From Flavihumibacter rivuli (GTDB lineage: Bacteria > Bacteroidota > Bacteroidia > Chitinophagales > Chitinophagaceae): a stretch of 64,000 bases of DNA. The DNA is taken from the NCBI RefSeq assembly GCF_018595685.2, contig NZ_CP092334.1:896001-960000 (forward strand), read 5' to 3'. The notes beneath the pieces are model-generated. The model had not been told where the DNA came from. It made no database searches and saw nothing but the letters and a program-made list of their open reading frames with translations. Position 1 is the first letter of the stretch. Each line of letters begins with the position of its first letter. Of the stretch, positions 33,820 through 41,274 are shown piece by piece. Made by a program: the position numbers and the translations under genes.

Positions 33820-34413
33820 TTAGTCTTTCTTTCTGCGGTTGATCTCGTCCCTGATAGCAATGGCCTTGATATAATCTTCCTGTTCCAGCACTTCTTCCAG
33901 GAGGGTATTCAACTCTTCCAGGCTCATGGATTGCAATTCTTCATGACCGGTAGGTTCTTTTTCCTGTGCAGTGGTAGCAGTGGCCTTTTTCTTCTTGCCA
34001 CTATCTTCCATCATGATGCCTGCGCTGTCGAGGATATTCTCGTAAGTGTAGATGGGACAGCCAAAGCGTACGGCAAGGGCCAGGGCATCTGAAGTCCTTG
34101 AATCAATCTCAACCGTATCGTGCTCACTTACACAAACCAGCTTGGAATAGAAAATGCCTTCCTGGAGGTCCGTGATCACGATCTCTGTGAGGTCCACATT
34201 GAAGGCACTCATGAAGTTCTTCATCAGGTCATGGGTAAGGGGACGGCTGGGCTGCATCTTTTCCAATGCTACAGCAATAGCCTGGGCTTCAAAGCCGCCA
34301 ATGACAATTGGAAGGCGACGAAGACCATTAACTTCACCAAGTACAACCGCATAGGAATGCGTTTGGGTAATGCTGTGTGAAAGGGCTACTATTTCCAGTT
34401 CTATCTTCCTCAT
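33820..34413 (-). CDS. Bifunctional nuclease (BFN/DUF151) domain protein with a UVR-like tail
   Basis: The 197-residue protein has an N-terminal BFN/DUF151 domain (about 1-130: SYAVVLGE, RLPIVIGGFEAQAIAVAL, EIDSRTSDALALAVRFGCPIY). After a Lys/Thr-rich linker it ends in a helical hairpin, LEELNTLLEEVLEQEDYIKAIAIRDEI, the pattern of UVR-type motifs that mediate UvrB/UvrC and other protein contacts. The BFN domain has been linked to nuclease activity in a few members, but the enzyme role of the bacterial form is unproven. It is the first gene of a pair with ispE. Confidence 0.85.
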   Translation of the reverse strand: MRKIELEIVALSHSITQTHSYAVVLGEVNGLRRLPIVIGGFEAQAIAVALEKMQPSRPLTHDLMKNFMSAFNVDLTEIVITDLQEGIFYSKLVCVSEHDTVEIDSRTSDALALAVRFGCPIYTYENILDSAGIMMEDSGKKKKATATTAQEKEPTGHEELQSMSLEELNTLLEEVLEQEDYIKAIAIRDEINRRKKD

Positions 34414-34510
34414 AATGAAGGCACGAAACTAAGGGTTTTTGGGAAATTTTCAGAGTGCGGGAAGAACTAATTGGGTAGAATGGCAGGTTGGCAAACCATG
34501 CTTTTAAGTA

Positions 34511-34538
34511 AAAAAATAAGGCCGGTTACCCGGCCTTA
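34511..34538 (-). terminator. Terminator of the etfB-etfA operon
   Basis: TAAGGCCGG and CCGGCCTTA form a 9-bp stem with a TTAC loop and are followed by TTTTTT on the minus strand, six bases after the etfA stop. Confidence 0.88.
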
Positions 34539-34543
34539 GAAAA

Positions 34544-35509
34544 TCAGGCTACGCCTTTTAGTTTTTTTACTGCGTCAATGATCTTCGGCATCACTTCAAA
34601 TGCATCGCCTACGATGCCGTAATCAGCGGCTTTGAAGAATGGAGCTTCCGGATCCTTATTGATCACTACAATTACCTTACTGCGGTTGACACCTGCCAGG
34701 TGCTGGATCGCACCGGAAATTCCTACTGCGAAATACAGGTTGGGGGCAATGGCTCCACCGGTCTGGCCAACATGCTCGTGGTGTGGACGCCAGTGGGCAT
34801 CGGCAACAGCCCGACTGCATGCGGTAGCTGCACCAAGCAGGTTAGCGAGGTCTTCTATCATGCCCCAGTTCTCGGGACCTTTCAAGCCGCGACCTCCACT
34901 GATCACCAGCTCAGCCTCACTCAGCGGTACTTGTCCAACCACTTTATTGGTAGCGGTTACCTTAACCCTTGGGGCATCTACAGCAGGGGAGAAGCTTGCA
35001 ACTTCAGCCGTTCCCTCAACAGTTTTGACAGAAAAGGCATTGGGCGTAAGGGCAAGTATTTTTATAGGGGTATTAATAGCAATATTGGCAAATGCCTTTC
35101 CGCTGAATACACCCTTCTTCACCACAAAGCCATTGCTGGTATCAGGGAGGGCTACCGCGCCGGCAACAAGTCCTGCCTTCAATCGGGCTGAAAGCCTGGG
35201 GGCAATGGCCTTGCCATTGGTATTGTTAGAGAGGACCACAACAGTGGCACCAGATGCTTCTACAGCTTGTGCAATAGCTTTTGTGTAGGCCTGGGCATCC
35301 AAACTGTTTAGGCTATCGATATCGGCATGATGTACTTTTTGGATTCCGTAATTGCCCAGTGTGCCCAGGTTATCACTAACGGCTCCCAGCACTACAGCTT
35401 CGGCATGGGTACCCAGTTGGGCAGCAACTGCAGCAGCATAGCTGGCAGCTTCAAAGGAAGATTTCTTGATATGACCTTCGGATTGGTCTATAAAAACTAA
35501 TACTGACAT
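34544..35509 (-). CDS. etfA: Electron transfer flavoprotein alpha subunit
   Basis: The 321-residue protein has the ETF-alpha C-terminal FAD domain with HVGQTGGAIAPNLYFAVGISGAIQHLAG and VVINKDPEAPFFKAADYGIVGD, plus an N-terminal alpha/beta domain. It passes electrons from acyl-CoA and other dehydrogenases to the ETF:quinone oxidoreductase. It follows etfB by 32 bases and shares its terminator. Confidence 0.96.
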   Translation of the reverse strand: MSVLVFIDQSEGHIKKSSFEAASYAAAVAAQLGTHAEAVVLGAVSDNLGTLGNYGIQKVHHADIDSLNSLDAQAYTKAIAQAVEASGATVVVLSNNTNGKAIAPRLSARLKAGLVAGAVALPDTSNGFVVKKGVFSGKAFANIAINTPIKILALTPNAFSVKTVEGTAEVASFSPAVDAPRVKVTATNKVVGQVPLSEAELVISGGRGLKGPENWGMIEDLANLLGAATACSRAVADAHWRPHHEHVGQTGGAIAPNLYFAVGISGAIQHLAGVNRSKVIVVINKDPEAPFFKAADYGIVGDAFEVMPKIIDAVKKLKGVA

Positions 35510-35541
35510 GTTTCTTGTTTGGATAAGTGAGAGGATCGGGT

Positions 35542-36285
35542 TTAGAATACTTTTGCTTCTTCGTGGAGTAACCTTACCAGTTCTTCCGGAGTATCGGCTG
35601 AAACCAGCTTTACGCCAGCCTTGGCAGGAGGAAGTTCAAAAGAACTGATGCTGGTGAGGGCGTCAACAGCCACAGGTTCAACCACCTTGAGGGGCTTGGT
35701 TCTTGCTCCCATGATGCCTTTCATATTGGGGATCCTTTGTTCAGCCATACCTTTCTGGCAACTTACCACTACCGGCAGGCCCACTTCAGCAGTTTCCTCA
35801 CCGCCTTCGATCTCGCGGGTAATGGAGGCTGTTGAGCCATTCAGGTCAAACCTGGTGGCGAGGGAAACATAAGGCATGTCCAGCAATTCCGCCACCATAC
35901 CTCCTATGGATGATCCATTGTAATCAATGGTTTCCTTACCGGTAAACACCAGGTCATAGCCGCCATCCTTCGCTACAGAGGCGATCTGGCTGGCGATGGT
36001 GAAACTGTCGTGGCTTTCCAGGTTGACCCTGATGGCTTCATCGCCACCCAGGGCAAGGGCTTTACGGATAATGGGTTCGGCATCTGCTGCTCCAACTGTA
36101 ATGAGGTGAATGGTGGTGGAGGGATCCTTTTCCTTTAATTCGATCGCACGCACCAATGCATACCATTCATCGTATGGATTGATGATCCATTGTACGCCAT
36201 CAGCTGCGAATTTCGTGTTGTTCTCAGTGAAGGCTATTTTTGCCGTGGTATCCGGCGTTTTGCTAATACAAACTAAAATTTTCAT
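35542..36285 (-). CDS. etfB: Electron transfer flavoprotein beta subunit
   Basis: The 247-residue protein shows the ETF-beta AMP-binding fold: DGVQWIINPYDEWYALVRAIELKE, GGDEAIRVNLE, GKETIDYNGSSIGGMVAELLD and the conserved GLPVVVSCQKGMAEQRIPNMKGIM region (shown here in two short parts). It pairs with etfA to form the heterodimeric ETF. It starts with ATG at 36285, diverging from the TPR gene across 111 bases. Confidence 0.95.
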   Translation of the reverse strand: MKILVCISKTPDTTAKIAFTENNTKFAADGVQWIINPYDEWYALVRAIELKEKDPSTTIHLITVGAADAEPIIRKALALGGDEAIRVNLESHDSFTIASQIASVAKDGGYDLVFTGKETIDYNGSSIGGMVAELLDMPYVSLATRFDLNGSTASITREIEGGEETAEVGLPVVVSCQKGMAEQRIPNMKGIMGARTKPLKVVEPVAVDALTSISSFELPPAKAGVKLVSADTPEELVRLLHEEAKVF

Positions 36286-36396
36286 ACAGCTACAATTGTT
36301 AATCTGTAAAGTTGTTTATGCAACTAATTATACTACAAATATAATAGGTGTAAAGATAGGTTAGCAGTTCGCCGAAAAAATTTTTTGTGAACAGAT

Positions 36397-36708
36397 ATGG
36401 AAAGAATCAACAAAATACTTGAATACCTGCAGGCCAGTCCGGAGGACAGTTTTTTACAACATGCACTGGCATTGGAATATGTAAAGCTTGGGGACGATGA
36501 AAAGGCCAGGGGGCTTTTCGAGAAGATCCTGACCCATGAACCAGGTTATGTAGGGTCTTATTATCATTTGGCCAAACTTCTGGAAAGGACTGGGGAAACT
36601 GATCTTGCTATCCAATGGTATGAGAAAGGGATGGAGGCGGCCAGGTCCAAGGGGGACCATCACGCATTAGGGGAATTGCGTTCTGCTTATGAGGAGCTTA
36701 CTTTTTAG
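36397..36708 (+). CDS. Small TPR-repeat protein
   Basis: The 103-residue product has about two and a half tetratricopeptide repeats: DSFLQHALALEYVKLGDDEKA, then VGSYYHLAKLLERTGETDLAI with the final QWYEKGMEAARSKG helix. It is a short adaptor-sized protein with no signal peptide. The 3' end overlaps the opposite-strand membrane protein gene by 11 bases. Partner unknown. The TPR call is firm from the W/L/G/Y/A/F/A/P-like spacing. Confidence 0.85.
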   Translation: MERINKILEYLQASPEDSFLQHALALEYVKLGDDEKARGLFEKILTHEPGYVGSYYHLAKLLERTGETDLAIQWYEKGMEAARSKGDHHALGELRSAYEELTF

Positions 36709-37384
36709 CAAATGCCATCATGGGCTGCGTATTTTCTGGCTTTACATACCAGGCTATCGTACCGCCCAGAAGGAGGATACGGAAAATGAAATAACCCCAG
36801 TAATTGATGTTCCAGGCATCAACGGCGCTGGCACCATCTGTACCTGCGAGGTAGAGGGTTTCGATCACCATATAAACAAAATGGTAGAAGAGGAACCCGG
36901 AGATCAGTAAGAACCTGCTCAGAAATGAGGACCCTTCGCTGTTGATGGAATTCCTGTAGAGCAATAGCATAGCATAGGTGGCTGCCGTAAAGATCCAAAC
37001 TGAAGGGAGCATCAGGTTCCAGACATAGTTTTTATTGGGTCCCTTTAACAAAAGGGTGATGAGCCAGGTAGCCAGGACTGGGGCTATACTAAACAGCAGG
37101 AATTTTCGGTACCGGTCATTTTCCCAAAGGAAATAGAAGAAGCCGAGAATACTCAGGGTGTCGACATGAATGGTAAGGTTGGACACTATTTCATAGATAT
37201 GGGTATGCATGGGAAACATGAATGATACCAGGTATAAACTGATATTGTACATGGCATTGATACCCAAAAACAGCATGGAGGGCTGCTTCCAGCACTTTTT
37301 AAAGAGCTGGATGAGCAACATTAATATCAGGGCTACTAATGCGAGGTTGTCAATGAGTTTTATGATCGATCCTTGTTCTGGCAT
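36698..37384 (-). CDS. Polytopic membrane protein of unknown function
   Basis: The 228-residue protein has about seven hydrophobic segments, near 10-28, 36-54, 68-86, 94-113, 123-142, 156-176 and 194-212, with short loops. No catalytic motif is apparent; aromatic-rich helices and few charged residues inside membranes resemble small Bacteroidetes 7TM proteins lacking a family name. It converges with the TPR gene (11-base overlap) and diverges from tilS with 114 bases between. Confidence 0.7.
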   Translation of the reverse strand: MPEQGSIIKLIDNLALVALILMLLIQLFKKCWKQPSMLFLGINAMYNISLYLVSFMFPMHTHIYEIVSNLTIHVDTLSILGFFYFLWENDRYRKFLLFSIAPVLATWLITLLLKGPNKNYVWNLMLPSVWIFTAATYAMLLLYRNSINSEGSSFLSRFLLISGFLFYHFVYMVIETLYLAGTDGASAVDAWNINYWGYFIFRILLLGGTIAWYVKPENTQPMMAFAKK

Positions 37385-37498
37385 GTTGTTGGAAAAGGTT
37401 TAATCAGTCTTATTAAATCAGATGCTAATTTAGTAGCCGATCAACTATTTTTCATCGTAAAACTACGTGTAGAAATACGCGATTTTTTCGCAACAGAA

Positions 37499-38848
37499 AT
37501 GCACAGATTAACAGGGGAATTCCGGAGGTTTATTGTGTCTGAGGGCTTGTTTGCCAAAGAACATCGTCTACTGGTAGCCGTAAGTGGCGGCGTGGACTCG
37601 GTGGTGCTTTGCCATCTGCTCCGTGAGGAAGGGTATTCCTTTGCTATTGCCCATGCCAATTTTGGCTTGCGTGGGGAAGAAAGTGAAGGAGATGAGACTT
37701 TCGTTAAAGACCTTGCCAGGGACCTGGGGGTAGAAGTGCACACCAGGAAGTTCAATACTGAGGACTTCAGAAAGGAACAAGGCCTTTCCATCCAGGAGGC
37801 CGCTAGGTATTTGCGCTACCACTGGTTTGGGGAATTGCTGCAGGCCGAAAGTAAACAATGTGCCTTTCATTGTATAGTGACAGCCCACCATAAGGATGAC
37901 CAGGCCGAAACCCTATTGCTGCATTTGTTGCGGGGTACTGGTGTGGATGGACTGAGGGGAATGTTGCCCAGGCAGGGGTACATCGCAAGGCCGTTGCTTT
38001 GTGCCGGTAAGGAAGAATTGGTGGATTTTGCAAAGGAGCATAACCTGAATTGGCGGGAGGATAGTTCCAATGCAACAGATAAGTATACCCGAAATTTTAT
38101 CCGCCAGCGAATATTGCCTTCTATGCAGGCACAATTCCCTAAAGTGGTAGATGTGCTGGATGAGACTGCATATCGTTTCAGGTTCATCGCGGATTATTAC
38201 CACGACAGTATGGCTAGAACCCTGTCCAAACTGGTAGTGCACAAGGGTAAGGAAGAATTGGTGCCGGTCAATAAACTGGCTACCCTCCCGGGTATCTATG
38301 CCATTCTTTATGAATGGTTGTCGCCAAAGGGTTTTAGTTCCGCACAGGTAAAGGAAGTGATGCGATTGATGCAAAGCCAGACGGGCAGGATGGTACAGGC
38401 AACAGGACATAGGGTGATCCGTAACCGTGACTGGCTGGTGCTGACCGGCCTGCAGCAGGAGGAGTCCAGCCTTTTAGTTGTAGACGGACAAGAAGGAACC
38501 ATTGATTTGCCCAATGGCTTGTTGCGATGGAAACTTTGCGCCAGGCCAGCTGGTGAGATCCCTTCTTCCCCCCATAAAGTTTGGTTGGATGCAAGGGAAT
38601 TAAACTTCCCGCTTTTGGCAAGGCCCTGGAAGAATGGCGATTATTTTTATCCTCTGGGTATGCCCAAAAAGAAAAAGCTGGCAAGGTTCCTGACCGATTG
38701 CAAGCTGTCCAGACAGGAAAAGGAAAGTACCTGGGTACTGGAAATGGACAGGAAGATCCTCTGGGTCATTGACCAAAGGATAGATGACCGCTTCAAGGTC
38801 AGGAGTTCCACTACAGAAGTCTTGGTATTGGAATTTATCGCCCGGTAA
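37499..38848 (+). CDS. tilS: tRNA(Ile)-lysidine synthetase
   Basis: The 449-residue protein has the PP-loop ATP motif AVSGGVDSVVLCHLL near residues 26-41, HANFGLRGEESEGDE, and TAHHKDDQAETLLLHLLRG with GMLPRQGYIARPLL, all TilS hallmarks. The C-terminal domain contains the substrate-binding RxWxxGDxFxPLGM segment. It attaches lysine to C34 of tRNA-Ile(CAU), converting it to AUA reading. The ATG at 37499 is chosen; an upstream in-frame TTG would extend into the intergenic region. It ends 14 bases inside the opposite rhomboid gene's 3' end. Confidence 0.96.
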   Translation: MHRLTGEFRRFIVSEGLFAKEHRLLVAVSGGVDSVVLCHLLREEGYSFAIAHANFGLRGEESEGDETFVKDLARDLGVEVHTRKFNTEDFRKEQGLSIQEAARYLRYHWFGELLQAESKQCAFHCIVTAHHKDDQAETLLLHLLRGTGVDGLRGMLPRQGYIARPLLCAGKEELVDFAKEHNLNWREDSSNATDKYTRNFIRQRILPSMQAQFPKVVDVLDETAYRFRFIADYYHDSMARTLSKLVVHKGKEELVPVNKLATLPGIYAILYEWLSPKGFSSAQVKEVMRLMQSQTGRMVQATGHRVIRNRDWLVLTGLQQEESSLLVVDGQEGTIDLPNGLLRWKLCARPAGEIPSSPHKVWLDARELNFPLLARPWKNGDYFYPLGMPKKKKLARFLTDCKLSRQEKESTWVLEMDRKILWVIDQRIDDRFKVRSSTTEVLVLEFIAR

Positions 38849-39476
38849 CTGCTTCGATAAATACCTTCATGACATCATAGTTCGCAATGACCTTGGCCAT
38901 GATAATGGTATACAATACCCCGAAAATAGCGCCACTGAAATGCGCCATATGGCCAATATTATCGCCCCCACGTTTGGCCATAAAAGCAGAGAGTCCAAGG
39001 AAGATGAAACCAAAAATATAGCCTGGGATATCTATCGGGATAAAGAACAGATTGATAGGGATATTGGGTTGCAGGAGGATCCCTGAAAAGATAACGGCTG
39101 ATACAGCACCGGATGCACCTAAGGCACGGTAGGCATAGTTATTCCTGTATTTAAAATAGTCCGGTAACACCGATACGATAATGGCAAGGACATAAAGTCC
39201 AAGGTAAACCAGTTTGGCCTTGTTGCCAAAAAGGGCAGGGTGTGAGAACAGGTAGATCTCTACGAATTCACCAAAGGAATAAAGGGAGATCATGTTAAAG
39301 GCCAGGTGCATGATATCGGCATGGATGAATCCACAGGAAAGGAAACGGTAATACTGGTTACGGGAATTGATCTGAGCAGGCCAGAACAGAAGGTCTTCCC
39401 TTATTTTTTCGTTATTGAAGGCGGTGAAAGAAATTACGCCGGTTAGGATAATGATCGTTAGGGTAATGCTAATCAT
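38835..39476 (-). CDS. Rhomboid family intramembrane protease (minimal)
   Basis: The 213-residue protein has six membrane helices. HADIMHLAFNMISLYSFG is the loop-1 motif, the catalytic Ser is in LGASGAVSAVIF and the His in IGHMAHFSGAIFG, so it is a minimal active-type rhomboid without large extensions. The ATG at 39476 (MISITLTIII) is selected over a GTG 13 codons upstream. It follows rlmH by 38 bases on the same strand. Substrate unknown. Confidence 0.88.
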   Translation of the reverse strand: MISITLTIIILTGVISFTAFNNEKIREDLLFWPAQINSRNQYYRFLSCGFIHADIMHLAFNMISLYSFGEFVEIYLFSHPALFGNKAKLVYLGLYVLAIIVSVLPDYFKYRNNYAYRALGASGAVSAVIFSGILLQPNIPINLFFIPIDIPGYIFGFIFLGLSAFMAKRGGDNIGHMAHFSGAIFGVLYTIIMAKVIANYDVMKVFIEAVTGR

Positions 39477-39514
39477 AGGGGAAAGATAAACATTTTCAGT
39501 TGGCCATGCTATCA

Positions 39515-39979
39515 CTACTCATGGTGATATTTTTCGTTCCTGAGGATGGTGCAGGCCCTGTATACCTGTTCTGCAAGTACAAGACGAACGATCTGGTGGG
39601 GGAAGACCAGTTTGGAAAGACTCCAGGAAAAATTGGCCCTTTGCTGAACGGCAGCATCCACACCAAATGCGCCACCGATCAGGAATACCAGCGTCCTGGT
39701 GCTTTCATTGGCCCTTTGTTGTAGTAGCATGGCCAGCTCCGGGGAGCTGATTTGCTTGCCCCTTTCATCCAGTAACACCAAATAATCATCTTTCTGTAAG
39801 GCGCCAAGGATGAGTTGTCCTTCTGCTTTTTTCAATGCATTGGGCTCCGTGATCTTTGGGGAATTGATGAGTTTCCATTCACAGGGATAATACCTGCTTG
39901 CCCTTTTTGTAAAATCATCAATGGCGGCTCTGGTGCTGCTATCGTGTGCCTTGCCGATCGACCATAATTGAATGCGCAT
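39515..39979 (-). CDS. rlmH: 23S rRNA pseudouridine(1915) N3-methyltransferase
   Basis: The 154-residue SPOUT methyltransferase contains LVFLIGGAFGVD, the SAM-binding knot, and the C-terminal LSKLVFPHQIVRLVLAEQVYRA with the typical Y-R-A ending and N-E-K-Y-H-H. It methylates pseudouridine 1915 in helix 69 of 23S rRNA. Length matches the family. It starts with ATG at 39979 and is likely transcribed with the downstream rhomboid gene. Confidence 0.96.
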   Translation of the reverse strand: MRIQLWSIGKAHDSSTRAAIDDFTKRASRYYPCEWKLINSPKITEPNALKKAEGQLILGALQKDDYLVLLDERGKQISSPELAMLLQQRANESTRTLVFLIGGAFGVDAAVQQRANFSWSLSKLVFPHQIVRLVLAEQVYRACTILRNEKYHHE

Positions 39980-40067
39980 GTATTCCTCAGATAAAATTGA
40001 TAAAGGTAATGATCCCCTTTGAATCAGGGCTACTTGTCAGGCCGTTACAAGATTATCCCGGTTATGA

Positions 40068-40769
40068 TCAGTACAGGGTGCTGGCGATCCAGCTTCCAAT
40101 TCCCTGCCATGCACTTGAGGCCCTGAATTGCCAGATGATCAATATCATTGCGATAGTGGCGCTAATGATGGTAAAGGGAAACGTGGTCCGCTTATTCCTG
40201 AAGTCAAGGACCAGCAGCACTATAGCGATCAGTAGGGAAAAGATCGTAACATAGGTAACGGCTAGTGGGAAGGGGACATTGAAATAGAGGATCAATGCCC
40301 TTCCTAATCCGGGACCGATCATCAGCAAGGCAGTACCGATCATGAATCGCATATGGTAGGCACTATTCTGCCGGTGGTACATGGCAAGTCCATAGAACAA
40401 GGCAAAGGCGAGGAGGTTGGGAATGTTCAATGCCAGGCTGCCAATAGCCTCAGGGGCAGGTGCTGTTCCTAATAATTTGAAATAACTGTCTTTCCCAACA
40501 AAAAAAATGGATAGCAATAATAAAGGCATTACAATATAGGATAGCCGCCCGATCTGACGGTGCAAGGCTGGCTTTTGCCGGGCGATCAGGATCGGCTGTA
40601 TGAAAAGCATGCCCAGCCAGGTCATCATTAAGAAGCCATGTATGTGGTAGATATATTTTATGCCTTTGAATTCCGGAAACAGGATCAGGTAGGTCCTGAA
40701 AAATCCCCAGGTAAGGATGGCGAATAAACCAAGGATAAAATACGGCAATTGACGGTAGGCTTTTTCCAT
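40068..40769 (-). CDS. Polytopic membrane protein with conserved histidines (DUF2306-like)
   Basis: The 233-residue protein has seven predicted membrane helices. The segment YHIHGFLMMTWLGMLFIQ, followed by HRQIGRLSYIVMP, carries three conserved-looking His that resemble DUF2306 and haem-b type membrane proteins, so metal or haem binding is possible. No enzyme class can be named. It is monocistronic, with an inverted repeat upstream of its start, and ends 88 bases before rlmH. Confidence 0.7.
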   Translation of the reverse strand: MEKAYRQLPYFILGLFAILTWGFFRTYLILFPEFKGIKYIYHIHGFLMMTWLGMLFIQPILIARQKPALHRQIGRLSYIVMPLLLLSIFFVGKDSYFKLLGTAPAPEAIGSLALNIPNLLAFALFYGLAMYHRQNSAYHMRFMIGTALLMIGPGLGRALILYFNVPFPLAVTYVTIFSLLIAIVLLVLDFRNKRTTFPFTIISATIAMILIIWQFRASSAWQGIGSWIASTLY

Positions 40770-40787
40770 GATTGAAGGGTTTAATGG

Positions 40788-40828
40788 TTACTGAAAATTG
40801 GTTAATGCAATGCTTCAGTTTTCAGTAA
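40788..40828. repeat. 10-bp inverted repeat upstream of the DUF2306-like gene
   Basis: TTACTGAAAA (40788-40797) and TTTTCAGTAA (40819-40828) are perfect complements around a 21-base spacer, 19 bases upstream of the start codon at 40769. It could be an operator or part of a 5' leader hairpin. Confidence 0.45.
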
Positions 40829-40989
40829 GTGACGGGTAATGTAAGTATATGGACAGGCTTTATCCCTGACTGTTGTAGTAAATCAAAGCGGATGGAGGAA
40901 CTTGCGAATGAAATATTGACTGATTATTGCCCTACTTAAGTTACGACTAATCCTGAATTTGCGATGGAAATATGCGGGAAAGGTCAAAT

Positions 40990-41016
40990 AAAAAAGCCTC
41001 GCTGTAGCGAGGCTTT
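40990..41016 (-). terminator. Terminator of tRNA-Arg
   Basis: AAAGCCTCGC and GCGAGGCTTT form a strong stem with a short loop and are followed by TTTTTT on the minus strand, just after the tRNA. Confidence 0.88.
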
Positions 41017-41017
41017 G

Positions 41018-41091
41018 TGACTCCGTCAGGATTCAAACCTGAAACCTTCTGATCCGTAGTCAGATGCTCTATTCAGTTGAGCTACGGAGCC
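41018..41091 (-). tRNA. tRNA-Arg (anticodon ACG)
   Basis: A 74-base cloverleaf on the minus strand: acceptor GGCTCCG/CGGAGTC (one G-U pair), D arm with GCTCAACTGAATAGAGC, anticodon stem TCTGA/TCAGA around CTACGGA with ACG, T arm CAGGTTTGAATCCTG, discriminator A. CCA is not encoded. The A34 would be deaminated to inosine to read CGN. Confidence 0.95.
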
Positions 41092-41213
41092 ATTCCCGTA
41101 ATGGGAGTGCAAAGATAAGGGGAGGATTAATTACGTTCCAAATCTTTGGGAAAAAAAATGGGAAAAAATTCTTGTTGATTTTTCCCATTAATGATTGATA
41201 ATCTAAATATTAT

Positions 41214-41267
41214 AAAATAGCCGGCTAGAAAATCGCTATCTAAAAGCGGATCCTGGCCGGCTATTTT
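41214..41267 (-). terminator. Long-loop hairpin after nagB
   Basis: AAAATAGCCGGC (41214-41225) and GCCGGCTATTTT (41256-41267) pair perfectly over 12 bp around a 30-base loop, eight bases after the NagB-fusion stop. A short T run follows, so it is probably the terminator. Confidence 0.6.
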
Positions 41268-41274
41268 CTATCCA

